Part shown: positions 26,671-36,074 of the stretch, in pieces
Layout of the letters: each line of letters begins with the position of its first letter
How positions within the stretch are numbered: position 1 is the first letter of the stretch
NCBI RefSeq assembly: GCF_030160835.1
Contig: NZ_BSPC01000018.1
Location: 1-56,449 of the forward strand
Direction of reading: 5' to 3'
Length of the DNA: 56,449 nucleotides
Source of the DNA: Labrys miyagiensis
GTDB lineage: Bacteria > Pseudomonadota > Alphaproteobacteria > Rhizobiales > Labraceae
Translations under genes and position numbers: made by a program
Notes under the pieces: model-generated
Database searches by the model: none
What the model was told of the DNA's origin: nothing
The model's input: only the letters and a program-made list of their open reading frames with translations

Positions 26671-27441
26671 ATGCGAATTCTCATTACCAATGACGATGGC
26701 ATCCATGCCCCCGGTCTCGCAGCGCTGGAGAAGATCGCCCGGGCCCTGTCGGACGATGTCATCGTGATCGCGCCGGAGTCGGACCAATCCGGCGTCTCGC
26801 ATTCGCTGTCGCTTTCGACCCCGCTGCGCCTGCGCCGCATCAACGAAGGGCGCTACGCGGTCAGCGGCACCCCGACCGACTGCGTGCTGATGGGCGTGCA
26901 GCATGTGCTCAAGGGCAGGGGCCCGGACCTGATCCTTTCGGGCGTCAATCGTGGCCAGAACGTCGCCGACGATGTCGGCTATTCCGGCACCATCGCCGGC
27001 GCCATGGAAGGCACGGTGCTCGGTATTCCCTCGATCGCCCTCAGCCAGGCGTACGGCATCGGTGGCGCCGAAGGGCTGCGCTGGCATTGTGCCGAACATC
27101 ACGGCCCTGCCATCGTCCGCCGCCTGCTGGCGCACGGCTTCACCAAGGGTACGCTGTTCAACGTCAACTTTCCCGATTGCGAACCCGCGGAGGTCGCCGG
27201 TGTCTCCCTGACCACGCAGGGCCAGCGCAATGCCGCTCTCGTCGATGTCGTGGAGAGGCAAGACTTCCGCGGCGGCCCGTATTATTGGCTTGCTCCGCGC
27301 CGCGAGACGCCGCCCAGGATCGAAGGCACGGATCTGTGGGCGATGTTCCAGAAGCGCATCTCGGTGACGCCGCTTCACCTCAACCTGACGGATGTCGCCG
27401 CCCTCCAACGCCTTTCGGATGTTTTCGACCCGGTCTCATGA
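26671..27441 (+). CDS. surE: 5'/3'-nucleotidase SurE
   Basis: This 256-residue survival-protein-E phosphatase hydrolyses nucleoside monophosphates. It has the metal-binding ITNDDG at residues 5-10, SGTPTDCV, and LILSGVNRGQN with the conserved asparagine. GCAGGCTG precedes the ATG at 26671. Its stop overlaps the pcm start (ATGA). Confidence 0.94.
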   Translation: MRILITNDDGIHAPGLAALEKIARALSDDVIVIAPESDQSGVSHSLSLSTPLRLRRINEGRYAVSGTPTDCVLMGVQHVLKGRGPDLILSGVNRGQNVADDVGYSGTIAGAMEGTVLGIPSIALSQAYGIGGAEGLRWHCAEHHGPAIVRRLLAHGFTKGTLFNVNFPDCEPAEVAGVSLTTQGQRNAALVDVVERQDFRGGPYYWLAPRRETPPRIEGTDLWAMFQKRISVTPLHLNLTDVAALQRLSDVFDPVS

Positions 27442-28112
27442 GCGATTATCACTCCTTCCTGGACCCCAATGACGAGCATGCCCAGGAGATGATGGCCTTC
27501 ATCCTGCGCCTGCGCTCGCACGGGCTGACGGACCAGAAGGTGCTGAACGCGGTCTCCACTCTGCCGCGCCCGGTCTTCGTGCTGCCCGAATATGCCGACT
27601 TCGCCTGGCGTGACATCGCGCTGCCGATCCAGTGCGGGCAGACCATCACCCCGCCGGTGCTAGCGGCGACGATCGCGGAGCGGCTGGATGTCGAGCCGCT
27701 GCACCGTGTGCTCGAGATAGGCACCGGTTCGGGCTATCTCACGGCCGTGCTCGGGCGCCTTGCCAAGCGCGTCCTCACCCTGGATCGCTGGCGCACCCTG
27801 GTCACCGAAGCCGAGGAAAGGTTGCGTGCGGTGACCATCCTCAACGTCACCATGATGGTCGCCGACGGGAGCCTCGGCTGGCGCCAGCAGGCTCCCTTCG
27901 ACCGCATCGTGACCACGGCCTCGGTGCCGGAGGTTTCGGACGAACTGCTCGACCAGTTGGCGCTGGGCGGACGCATGATTGCGCCCATCGGGCCCCCCAA
28001 GGGCGAGCAGCGCCTCACCTTGATCACGCGTGACGCAGATGGATTCCACCATATGCCCCTGATGGAGATTCGCGCGGCCGGCATGCTTCCGGGCGTCGCG
28101 GACAGGCTCTGA
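27438..28112 (+). CDS. pcm: Protein-L-isoaspartate O-methyltransferase
   Basis: This 224-residue SAM-dependent repair enzyme methylates L-isoaspartyl residues. It has the PCMT motif GTGSGYLTAVLGRLAKRV and the preceding IQCGQTITPPVLAA substrate loop. Its ATG overlaps the surE stop by 4 bp, so the two are coupled, as in many bacteria where surE and pcm act in stationary-phase maintenance. Confidence 0.93.
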   Translation: MSDYHSFLDPNDEHAQEMMAFILRLRSHGLTDQKVLNAVSTLPRPVFVLPEYADFAWRDIALPIQCGQTITPPVLAATIAERLDVEPLHRVLEIGTGSGYLTAVLGRLAKRVLTLDRWRTLVTEAEERLRAVTILNVTMMVADGSLGWRQQAPFDRIVTTASVPEVSDELLDQLALGGRMIAPIGPPKGEQRLTLITRDADGFHHMPLMEIRAAGMLPGVADRL

Positions 28113-28500
28113 CGGACGGATCGGCTTGGTCCCCGCCCGAATCTCGTCGCGGGCGATTCCCTTTCCGCGTGGCGAGTCGCATAGACCATTTCGCCGGATG
28201 CTCGGTTCCTGCTACGGAATCGGCGGTGAAATCTTGATGGAGCGTTGTCGCCCCTCCCGGCCTTAAGCATGTCCGAGCCCGCGGCCGGTTTCGCTCCAGT
28301 GGCTAGCGATGCTCCATATAATCAGGCCGGATCAATGTGTTATATCCGATCCTGACACGAAGGCGGCGAGGGTGGACGAAGCAATTGCAGCGCCTGAAAT
28401 GTAAAACTTTGGCGTAATTGCGTCCTGCCCTTAAGGCGTTGTTTACCCCAATAGAGGCTTAATCACCCTGTCCTTTTTCAAGCGTGGGTGTGAGCGTCCT
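28113..28500. other. Gene-free stretch upstream of the LysM-LytM gene
   Basis: These 388 bases between pcm and the LysM lipoprotein gene have no plausible open frame. The 3' part (28310-28470) is less GC-rich than its surroundings and likely holds the promoter. I see no clear terminator for pcm and no repeat. Confidence 0.4.
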
Positions 28501-30354
28501 ATGCGTTTCCCGATCGAATTGATCCGTTCGCGCCACTTGTCGCGCGTTGCCGTTATCGCCCTGGTGGCCGGCCTCGCAGCAAGCTGCAGCGACAACTCGC
28601 GGTTCTCCTCGAACCCGTTCTCCAATCCCTTCACCGACGGGACCGCCGGTGGCAGCCAGGTCGCCTATGCGCAGCCGCAGCGCCAGCCGGCCTATCGGCA
28701 GGCCCCGGCCAACGATGGCTCCGACTACAGCGTCAACACGGTGCCAGCATCGCGTCCGATCGCGGCACAGCCGCTGCCGCCTGTCGGGTCGGTCGCCCAG
28801 CGCAGCGCCCCTCCGGCGCGGTATGGCGGAAACCGCAGTGAGCAGCCGATCGTCACGGGCGCCATCTCCACGCCGGCGCCGCAGATCGGCGGCTTCAAGG
28901 CGGGTGGCTGGACCGCAACAGGCGGAACGCCGGTGACCGCTGCTGCCGGCGAGAACGTCAACACGCTCTCCAACCGCTACGGCGTGCCTTCGGATGCGAT
29001 CATGAAGGTGAACGGCCTGACCAACCGCAACCTCTCGCCCGGACAGCAGGTGATCATACCGGTCTATAACGCCGCCGAGCGTGCGCAGGATGCCGGCGAC
29101 ACGCATTTCGTCAGTACGGACCAGCCCTATCCCGGCGATACGGGCGAGGCACGCGGCAGCGTTGGCGAGGCCAAGATCCGCCCGGTGGCGACCAGGCCGG
29201 CGGCAACCGTCGCGGTTGCCCAGAGCAATGTGCATATCGTCAAGCCCGGCGAAACCTTGACCTCGATCGCGCAGGCCTATGGCACCACGCGCCCGAAGCT
29301 GGCCAAGGAGAATGGTCTCGACGAGTGGGCCACGGTCAAGATTGGCCAGAAGCTGATCGTGCGCGGCAGCCTGCGCTCTGCGCCACCGACCCAGTCTGCC
29401 GCATCCTCGGATCCCGTCACCGCGGAGCTCGCCGATAACCGCCCGCCACGCGACGTCCCGGTACCGACCCGTATCACCACTGCAAGGCCGATCGCGGTCG
29501 CTCCGAAACCGGTTGCCGCGCCCAAGCCTGTGCAAACCGCCAAGGCTCAGCTCGCGCCCGTGAAGGCAAGCAAGACGCCCGTAAAGACGGTGGCTGCGGC
29601 GGAGGTTCAAGTCCGGCCGGTCAAGACCGCTGTCGTGAAGCCGATCGCTGTGAAGCCGGTGCAGACCGCCACCGTCAAGCCGGTAACGACCAAGCCTGCT
29701 ATGCAGGTGGCCAAGGCGCCGACCACCGAGGTCAAGACGAAGCCTGTGCAGGTGGCCGACGTCGCCAAGGCCAACAAGCTGAAGGTCGAGAAGACGGCGA
29801 AGCTGGTGGCGGCCAAGCCGAAGACACTGGCTGCCAAGGCACCGCAGGTAGCCCAGGCTCCGTCGATGAAGCTGCCTGACGACCAGCAGGCACCGACCTC
29901 CACTGGCACGATAACGCCGGCCGGGGGCAATTCGTCAGCCGCCGCTGCCGTCGACCCGGCCAAGGATGCCAATGCCAACCAGTCCGGCAACCCGGAGTTC
30001 CGCTGGCCGGTGAAGGGCCGCATCATCCAGGGCTTCGGCCAGAACAGCGACGGCATCAACATCTCGGTGCCCGAGGGAACCGAAGTGAAGGCTGCGGAAG
30101 ATGGCGTGGTGGCCTATGCCGGCAGTGAGCTCAAGGGCTATGGCAACCTGATCCTGATCCGCCACGCCAATGGCTATGTCACGGCCTACGGCCATGCCAA
30201 GGATCTCGACGTCAAGAAGGGCGATGCCGTCAAGCGTGGCCAGACCATCGCCACGGCCGGCCAGACGGGCAACGTGACTTCGCCGCAGGTGCTCTTCGAA
30301 GTGCGTAAGGGTGCCGCGCCGGTCGATCCGACGAAATACCTTTCCGGTTCCTGA
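28501..30354 (+). CDS. LysM / degenerate M23 (LytM) lipoprotein, NlpD-DipM type
   Basis: This 617-residue lipoprotein has a type II signal ending AASC with the lipidated cysteine at C29. It has two LysM peptidoglycan-binding domains (about 143-190 and 243-290), a long Lys/Pro/Val-rich linker, and a C-terminal M23 domain (about 500-615). Two M23 metal-ligand positions look lost: NSDGINISVPEGT has Asn where HxxxD proteases have His, and the HxH motif reads VLFEVRKG. It is therefore probably a non-catalytic activator of division amidases, like E. coli NlpD, rather than an endopeptidase. It follows surE-pcm, the same order as nlpD in enterics. Confidence 0.87.
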   Translation: MRFPIELIRSRHLSRVAVIALVAGLAASCSDNSRFSSNPFSNPFTDGTAGGSQVAYAQPQRQPAYRQAPANDGSDYSVNTVPASRPIAAQPLPPVGSVAQRSAPPARYGGNRSEQPIVTGAISTPAPQIGGFKAGGWTATGGTPVTAAAGENVNTLSNRYGVPSDAIMKVNGLTNRNLSPGQQVIIPVYNAAERAQDAGDTHFVSTDQPYPGDTGEARGSVGEAKIRPVATRPAATVAVAQSNVHIVKPGETLTSIAQAYGTTRPKLAKENGLDEWATVKIGQKLIVRGSLRSAPPTQSAASSDPVTAELADNRPPRDVPVPTRITTARPIAVAPKPVAAPKPVQTAKAQLAPVKASKTPVKTVAAAEVQVRPVKTAVVKPIAVKPVQTATVKPVTTKPAMQVAKAPTTEVKTKPVQVADVAKANKLKVEKTAKLVAAKPKTLAAKAPQVAQAPSMKLPDDQQAPTSTGTITPAGGNSSAAAAVDPAKDANANQSGNPEFRWPVKGRIIQGFGQNSDGINISVPEGTEVKAAEDGVVAYAGSELKGYGNLILIRHANGYVTAYGHAKDLDVKKGDAVKRGQTIATAGQTGNVTSPQVLFEVRKGAAPVDPTKYLSGS

Positions 30355-30396
30355 CTTCAACGAATCTGCTTCTCCGCGAGACCCCGAAGCAGCTTG

Positions 30397-30424
30397 AGTG
30401 GCCCGACAGCGATGTTGGGCCACT
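30397..30424 (+). terminator. Stem-loop after the LysM-LytM gene
   Basis: AGTGGCCCGACA and TGTTGGGCCACT form a 12-bp stem with one G-U pair and a 4-nt loop, 43 bases after the stop. The following CCTATTTGTC is a weak U tract, so termination strength is uncertain. Confidence 0.55.
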
Positions 30425-30448
30425 TCCTATTTGTCTGAGGAAGTGGTC

Positions 30449-30553
30449 TAGGGCATTTTACTTTCAGATCGAATCACCAAGAATCGCAAAGTGCATTTGC
30501 TACCAGTGAGTTGATCCGAAACTCCGCTCCTGCCTGAATGCATTTTGCTCTAG
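30449..30553 (+). repeat. Interspersed intergenic repeat, family 2, copy B
   Basis: It shares GAATCACCAAGAATCGCAAA and GCATTTTGCTC with copy A at 8247-8344 in the same order. It separates the LysM gene from the aldo/keto reductase pseudogene. Confidence 0.65.
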
Positions 30554-30625
30554 TTGGTGCGCCCGGTCGCCGTATTGCCCCGATCGGGTTTTTCACATTC
30601 GGTATATTCCAGGGGATTTTCAGCG

Positions 30626-31580
30626 ATGGAATTGCGCACGATTGGCAGATCGGGCCTGCGTGTCTCGCTTGTCGGGCTTGGCTGCAACAATTTCGGGCGA
30701 CGCAACGATCCCGAGGAGACGAGGCTGGTGGTCGACAAGGCGCTCGACGTCGGCATCACGCTCTTCGATACGGCCGATGTTTATGGCGGCGATCTCGGCA
30801 GTTCGGAGGATTTCCTCGGCCGTGCCCTGGGAGCGCGCCGCAAGGACATCGTGCTGGCGACCAAAGGCGGTATGTCACGCTCGGACGACAGCCGGGTTGG
30901 CGGATCACGGCGCTACATGATGGACGCTGTCGAAGCCAGCCTGAAGCGGCTGGGAACCGATTGGATCGATCTCTACCAGCTCCACAAGCCCGATCCCCTG
31001 ACACCCATCGAGGAGACCTTGCGGACGTTCGACGACCTCATCCGGCAAGGCAAGGTACGCTATTGTCGGCTGCTCGAACCTGCCGGCCTGGCAGGTGACG
31101 GAGGCGCAATGGATCTCGCGCCAGCTCGGTATCGAACGCTTCATCTCGATCCAGGACGAATACAGCTTGCTCGTGCGCGATCCCGAGCGGGAATTGCTGC
31201 CGATGGCCGAGGCCTATGGCGTCGGGCTGCTGCCCTATTTCCCGCTGGCCGGCGGTATGTTGACGGGCAAGTACCGCAAGGACCAGCCCTTGCCGGAGGG
31301 GGCACGCCTGAACGTGAACAGTGCCCGGTACGGTGACCGCTTCATCAATGAGCGCAACTGGACGATCGTGACTGAGCTCCAGGCCTTCTGCGAGGCGCGC
31401 GGCAGGAGCCTGCTGGAACTCGCCTTCAGCTGGCTTGCGGCCAACCCGAGAGTGTCGAGCATCATCGCCGGCGCCACTGGTCCCGAGCAGGTCGAGGCCA
31501 ATATCGCGGCGGTCGGCTGGACACTCACGGTCGAGGATCTGAAGGAGATCGACCGCATCACCGGGCAGGGCAGGAATTGA
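30626..31580 (+). pseudogene. Aldo/keto reductase, frameshifted
   Basis: The N-terminal part (from ATG 30626, ELRTIGRSGLRVSLVGLGCN, catalytic FDTADVYGG, TKGG) and the C-terminal part (QWISRQLGIERFISIQDEYS to the end at 31580) are both clear aldo/keto reductase sequence but lie in different frames. The switch is near 31064: after GKVRY the sequence carries one extra base, and in the next frame it reads GCSNLPAWQVTEAQW, the expected family sequence. Without the shift the protein would be about 318 residues, normal for the family. It is either a recent pseudogene or a sequencing error. A second initiation at 31095 would not give an active enzyme. Confidence 0.82.
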
Positions 31581-31697
31581 AAGAGGCGCCGGTCTTCTCA
31601 GCCACATCGACCTCCACTCGATATGGCGGGAACGGCATGGACAACTCCCCTTTGCGGAGAGGGGAAAGTTGCCGGTCTGAAGACCGGCACCCCTGAA

Positions 31698-32564
31698 TCA
31701 GCCCAGTGTCTTTCCCAGACGCCCGGCCAGGTCCTGCACATATTGCCAGGCCGTGCGGCCGGAGCGGGCGCCTCTGGTCGTCGCCCATTCCAGTGCCTCG
31801 GCACGCATGGTGTCGCGGTCGAGTTCGAGGCCGAAATGGTCGGCGTAACCATAGACCATGTCGAGGTAATCGTCCTGGCTGCAGCGATGGAAGCCGAGCC
31901 AGAGGCCGAAGCGATCGGAGAGCGAGACCTTTTCCTCCACCGCCTCGCCGGGATTGATCGCCGTGGAGCGCTCATTGTCGATCATGTCGCGCGGCATCAG
32001 ATGGCGGCGGTTCGAGGTGGCATAGAAGATCAGGTTCTCGGGCCTGCCCTCGACACCGCCTTCCAGCGCCGCTTTCAGCGATTTGTAGGACGTGTCGTTA
32101 CTGTCGAAGGAGAGGTCGTCGCAAAAGACGATGAAGCGATGGGACGAGCGGCGGGTGAGATTCATCAGCTCCGGCAGGCTCTCGATATCCTCGCGATGGA
32201 TCTCGATCAGCTTGAGCGTGCCGCCGACCCTGGCATTGGTGTCGGCATGAGCTGCCTTCACCAATGACGACTTGCCCATGCCGCGCGCACCCCAGAGCAG
32301 CGCATTGTTGGCGGGCAGGCCGCGGGCGAAGCGCTCGGTGTTCTCCACCAGCAGGTCACGCACCAGATCGATGCCCTTGAGGAGCGGCATCGCCACCCGG
32401 TTCACCTTGGGCACCGGCTGCAGATATTTCTCGCTCGCCTGCCAGACAAAGGCCTCGGCGGCATCGAAATCGGCCTTGATCGCGGCCGGAGGGGCAAGGC
32501 GTTCGAGCGCATCGGCAATGCGGGCGAGAAGGGCAGGCAATTCGGCAGCGGAAAGGTCTGACAT
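31698..32564 (-). CDS. DUF815 AAA-type ATP-binding protein
   Basis: This 288-residue protein has Walker A GARGMGKSS, a Walker B-like FIVFCDDLSF, and the DUF815 block YATSNRRHLMPRDMIDNE. The molecular function is unknown. The ATG at 32564 (MSDLSAAEL) is preferred over an in-frame start at 32645 that adds an unlikely 27 residues. In related bacteria this gene is commonly found upstream of and divergent to yajC-secDF, as here. Confidence 0.85.
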   Translation of the reverse strand: MSDLSAAELPALLARIADALERLAPPAAIKADFDAAEAFVWQASEKYLQPVPKVNRVAMPLLKGIDLVRDLLVENTERFARGLPANNALLWGARGMGKSSLVKAAHADTNARVGGTLKLIEIHREDIESLPELMNLTRRSSHRFIVFCDDLSFDSNDTSYKSLKAALEGGVEGRPENLIFYATSNRRHLMPRDMIDNERSTAINPGEAVEEKVSLSDRFGLWLGFHRCSQDDYLDMVYGYADHFGLELDRDTMRAEALEWATTRGARSGRTAWQYVQDLAGRLGKTLG

Positions 32565-32989
32565 GGCAACCAACTGACAAGGAAACGGCTGCCCTCTGTA
32601 GCGCGCGCCGACGGGCCTGAAAAGCGCCGCCGCCCTTATCGGCAAACCCGTTTAGCCGGACTGCGATTCGAGCATTGCGCCCAGGAGAGCGTCGGAAATC
32701 ATGCCTTGGTGGATGAAATTTTTGTCATTTCCAACGCGGTCGGCCCTGGGGCTGGCGGCTTCCGCTACAGCTCCATAGGCGGCATTTGAGCCGGAAGTGG
32801 CACAAACCCTCTCCGGCTTGGTTGGAAAGCGGGTTTCTCCACCCATATGGAGATTTCGGAAAAGAACGCCGAATAGCTTGTTTCGCCCCAGAAAAACACG
32901 CGTTCCGTTTGCTTTCGAACGCTGGATCACTATAGTCCGCGCGAATTTGCGGCCGGCCTGACCGGCCCTTTCCCTTGAGAGGCGATCCA
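32565..32989. other. Gene-free divergent region between the DUF815 gene and yajC
   Basis: These 425 bases contain no convincing open frame. A hairpin GGCCGG/CCGGCC (32951-32967) lies about 23 bases before the yajC ATG. The promoters of both flanking genes must be here, but I cannot name the boxes. Confidence 0.4.
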
Positions 32990-33340
32990 ATGTTCACGAC
33001 TCCAGCCTTTGCCCAGGCAGCCCAGGGCGGCGGCGATCTGTTCTCCACCCTCGGCAGCACATTGCTGCTGCCGATCGCGATGTTCGTGATCTTCTATTTC
33101 TTGCTGATCCGTCCCCAGCAGCGCAAGGCCAAGGAGCAGGCGGCTTCCCTCAAGGCGATCCGCCGCGGCGACACTGTGGTGCTGTCCGGTGGCCTCGTCG
33201 GCAAGGTCACCAAGGCGGTCGAGGGCGAGTCCGAGATCGAGGCTGAGATCGCCGACGGCGTGCGCGTGAAGGTGGTGCGTGAGTTGGTCTCCAGTGTGCG
33301 CTCCAAGACCGAACCGGTGAAGAAGGCGGAGAATGCCTGA
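32990..33340 (+). CDS. yajC: Preprotein translocase subunit YajC
   Basis: This 116-residue small membrane protein accessory to SecDF has one transmembrane helix (LLLPIAMFVIFYFLLI) followed by the hallmark RPQQRKAKE and a small beta domain (GDTVVLSGGLVGKV). GAGAGG precedes the ATG at 32990 by about 6 bases. Confidence 0.94.
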   Translation: MFTTPAFAQAAQGGGDLFSTLGSTLLLPIAMFVIFYFLLIRPQQRKAKEQAASLKAIRRGDTVVLSGGLVGKVTKAVEGESEIEAEIADGVRVKVVRELVSSVRSKTEPVKKAENA

Positions 33341-33371
33341 GGCGAAAAGGAGGCGTTCGCCTCATCTTTTC
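33339..33371 (+). terminator. Stem-loop after yajC
   Basis: GAGGCGAA (33339-33346) and TTCGCCTC (33356-33363) form an 8-bp stem with a 9-nt loop, followed by ATCTTTT. It overlaps the yajC stop and would partly separate yajC from secD. Confidence 0.6.
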
Positions 33372-33477
33372 GTCCGGATTTTACGACACGATACCAACAG
33401 ACCCAGGGTAGGCCGCTGACGGATCGTCAAGGCCGGCCTGTCCCGGGAAAGGCCGTCAAGGCTCGGACTGTTCCAAC

Positions 33478-35076
33478 ATGCTGCATTTCTCTCCTGGCAA
33501 GACCGCCGCGGTTCTCCTAACCTTGCTGATCGGCCTCTGGCTGGCCGCGCCCAACCTCATGCCAGTGAGCTGGCGCAATGCCATGCCGACCTGGCTGCCG
33601 CATAATGCGCTCACGCTGGGCCTCGACCTGCAAGGTGGTTCCTACTTCCTGCTCGAGGTCGACAAGAACGCGGTGCTCAAGGATCAGGTCACCAGCCTGC
33701 GCACCCAGGCCCGCCAGGTCCTGAACGACAACAAGATCCGCAGCCAGGCCGCCCTGCAGGGGCGCGGCATTCTCGTGACCCTGCCCAACCCGGACGATAC
33801 GTCGAAGGCCGTCGACCTCCTGCAGGTGCTCGGCAATTCGCCTGACGGCAATCTGTTCGGCGGCGGCACGCGCACGGCTACCGTCACCTCCAATACGCCG
33901 GGCCAGATCACGATCGCCCTGACGGACGAAGGCCTGCGGGACCGCATGAACCGCATCATGCAGCGCTCGGTCGAGATCGTCGGCAACCGCGTCAACGGCA
34001 CCGGCGTGGTGGAGCCGATCATCCAGCGCCAGGGCGACAACCGCATCGTGGTGCAACTCCCCGGCCTCAAGGATCCGGATCGTTTCAAGGAGCTTCTCGG
34101 CAAGACCGCCAAGCTGGAATTCCGCCTGGTGGATCTGAGCATGCCCGTGCAGCAGGCCGAGCAGACCCGCCCGCCGGTCGATTCCGAACTCCTACCCTCG
34201 CAGGACGGCACGCAGAAGTTCCTCGTCCAGGACCAGGTGATGGTGGCAGGCGACGAACTCACCGATGCCCAGGCCTCTTTTGATCAGAACACGCGCGAAC
34301 CGGTCGTCTCCTTCCGCTTCAACACCAATGGCGCCAGGCAGTTCGGCCGCGTCACCACCGAGAACGTCAACAAGCCCTTCGCCATCGTGCTCGACAACAA
34401 GGTGCTGTCGGCTCCGGTGATCCGCGAACCGATTACCGGCGGCTCGGGGCAGATCTCCGGCAGCTTCACCGCGCAATCCGCGCAGGACTTGGCGCTGCTG
34501 CTGCGCTCCGGCGCGTTGCCCGCTCCGATGACGGTGGTGCAGGAACAGACGGTGGGCCCGGGCCTCGGCCAGGCCGCGATCCACGCCGGTGAAATGGCGG
34601 CGCTCGTCGGTTCGCTCCTGGTCGTCGTCTTCATGGTCGCCAGCTACGGCTTGTTCGGCATCATCGCCTCGATCGCGGTGGCGCTGAACGTCGGCATGAT
34701 CTTCGGTGTGCTCTCACTGCTCGGCGCGACGCTGACACTGCCCGGCATCGCCGGCATCGTGCTGACGGTCGGCATCGCGGTTGATTCGAACGTGCTGATC
34801 TATGAGCGCATCCGCGAAGAGGTGAGAGCGGGGCGCACGGTGCTGATGTCGCTGGACGCCGGCTTCTCGCGTGCGCTGGCGACGATCCTCGATTCCAACA
34901 TCACCACCTTCATCGCGGCGACCGTGCTCTATTTCGTTGGTACCGGCGCCGTGAAGGGCTTTGCGGTGACGCTCGGCATCGGCATCATCACGACTGTATT
35001 CACCGCCTTCACGGTCACGCGCCTGTTGGTTTCCTGGTGGTATCGCGGGGTCAAGCCTCGCTCCATCCCGATTTGA
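33478..35076 (+). CDS. secD: Protein translocase subunit SecD
   Basis: This 532-residue subunit has an N-terminal helix, the large periplasmic P1 region with GLDLQGGSYFLLEV, and six C-terminal helices including GIAVDSNVLIYERIREE with the proton-relay aspartate. SecDF uses the proton gradient to pull exported proteins. It is followed by secF. Confidence 0.95.
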   Translation: MLHFSPGKTAAVLLTLLIGLWLAAPNLMPVSWRNAMPTWLPHNALTLGLDLQGGSYFLLEVDKNAVLKDQVTSLRTQARQVLNDNKIRSQAALQGRGILVTLPNPDDTSKAVDLLQVLGNSPDGNLFGGGTRTATVTSNTPGQITIALTDEGLRDRMNRIMQRSVEIVGNRVNGTGVVEPIIQRQGDNRIVVQLPGLKDPDRFKELLGKTAKLEFRLVDLSMPVQQAEQTRPPVDSELLPSQDGTQKFLVQDQVMVAGDELTDAQASFDQNTREPVVSFRFNTNGARQFGRVTTENVNKPFAIVLDNKVLSAPVIREPITGGSGQISGSFTAQSAQDLALLLRSGALPAPMTVVQEQTVGPGLGQAAIHAGEMAALVGSLLVVVFMVASYGLFGIIASIAVALNVGMIFGVLSLLGATLTLPGIAGIVLTVGIAVDSNVLIYERIREEVRAGRTVLMSLDAGFSRALATILDSNITTFIAATVLYFVGTGAVKGFAVTLGIGIITTVFTAFTVTRLLVSWWYRGVKPRSIPI

Positions 35077-35097
35077 TAGCTTGATGGAGTGAGCGCG

Positions 35098-36069
35098 GTG
35101 CGCCATCTACGCATTGTTCCCGACAACACCAATTTCGGCTTCATCCGTTTCCGGCGCTTCAGCTTCCCGACGTCGGCGGTGCTGTCGATCCTTGCCCTCG
35201 TATTGTTCTTCACGCATGGCCTGAACTACGGCATCGACTTCAAGGGCGGCATCGCGATGCAGGGCACCGCGATATCAGGCAAGGCCGACGTAACCACCCT
35301 GAAGGAAGCTCTCGCCCCGCTCAATCTCGGTGAGGTCCAGGTCCAGGAGTTCGGCGATGCCGGCCAGGTGCTGATGCGTATCGCTCTGCAGCCCGGGGGC
35401 GACGCGGCCCAGCAGGTGACGGCCGACAAGATCAAGGACACGCTGGCGAAGGACTATTCGTTCAAGGGCGAGCAGAATAGCATCCAGATCATCGGGCCCA
35501 GCGTCTCGCAGGAACTGGTGACCGTCGGCACCGTCGGCATCTTCGTCGCGATCCTCTGTATCCTGATCTATCTGTGGTTCCGCTTCGACTGGCAGTTCGC
35601 CGTCGGCGCCATGATCGCCAACGTGCATGATATCGTGCTCACCATCGGCTTCATGTCGGTGACGCAGATCGAATTCGACCTCACCAGCGTCGCGGCACTG
35701 CTGACCATCCTTGGCTATTCGCTGAACGATACCGTTGTCATCTACGATCGTATCCGTGAGCTCTTGCGCAAGTACAAGAAGAAGCCGATGGGCGACTTGC
35801 TCGATGAATCCATCAACGCCACCTTGTCCCGCTCGGTCATCACCCACGTCACCGTGGCTCTCGCCTTGCTGGCGCTGCTGATCTTTGGCGGTCCGGCCAT
35901 CCACTCCTTCACGGCGACCATGCTGTTCGGCGTCGTGCTGGTGGGTACCTACACCTCGATCTTCATCGCTTCGCCCGTGCTGATCTATCTCGGCCTGCGG
36001 CCCGGCAGCCATGAGGCCCAGGCGGCCGGCGCCAAGGATGCCCCGATCGGCGCCAAGGCGGCGGAGTAG
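35098..36069 (+). CDS. secF: Protein translocase subunit SecF
   Basis: This 323-residue partner of SecD has GIDFKGGIAMQ in the periplasmic domain and GYSLNDTVVIYDRIRE in the membrane domain. I choose the GTG at 35098 because GGAG lies 8 bases upstream and the product then begins RHLRIVPDNTNF, matching the family; a GTG at 35089 is the alternative. Confidence 0.93.
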   Translation: MRHLRIVPDNTNFGFIRFRRFSFPTSAVLSILALVLFFTHGLNYGIDFKGGIAMQGTAISGKADVTTLKEALAPLNLGEVQVQEFGDAGQVLMRIALQPGGDAAQQVTADKIKDTLAKDYSFKGEQNSIQIIGPSVSQELVTVGTVGIFVAILCILIYLWFRFDWQFAVGAMIANVHDIVLTIGFMSVTQIEFDLTSVAALLTILGYSLNDTVVIYDRIRELLRKYKKKPMGDLLDESINATLSRSVITHVTVALALLALLIFGGPAIHSFTATMLFGVVLVGTYTSIFIASPVLIYLGLRPGSHEAQAAGAKDAPIGAKAAE

Positions 36070-36074
36070 GCGCC

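Noticed and set aside
32951-32967. GGCCGG/CCGGCC hairpin before yajC as a terminator
   Set aside because: The stem is short, the following tract is CTTTCCC rather than U-rich, and it lies in the yajC leader; kept only as a note.
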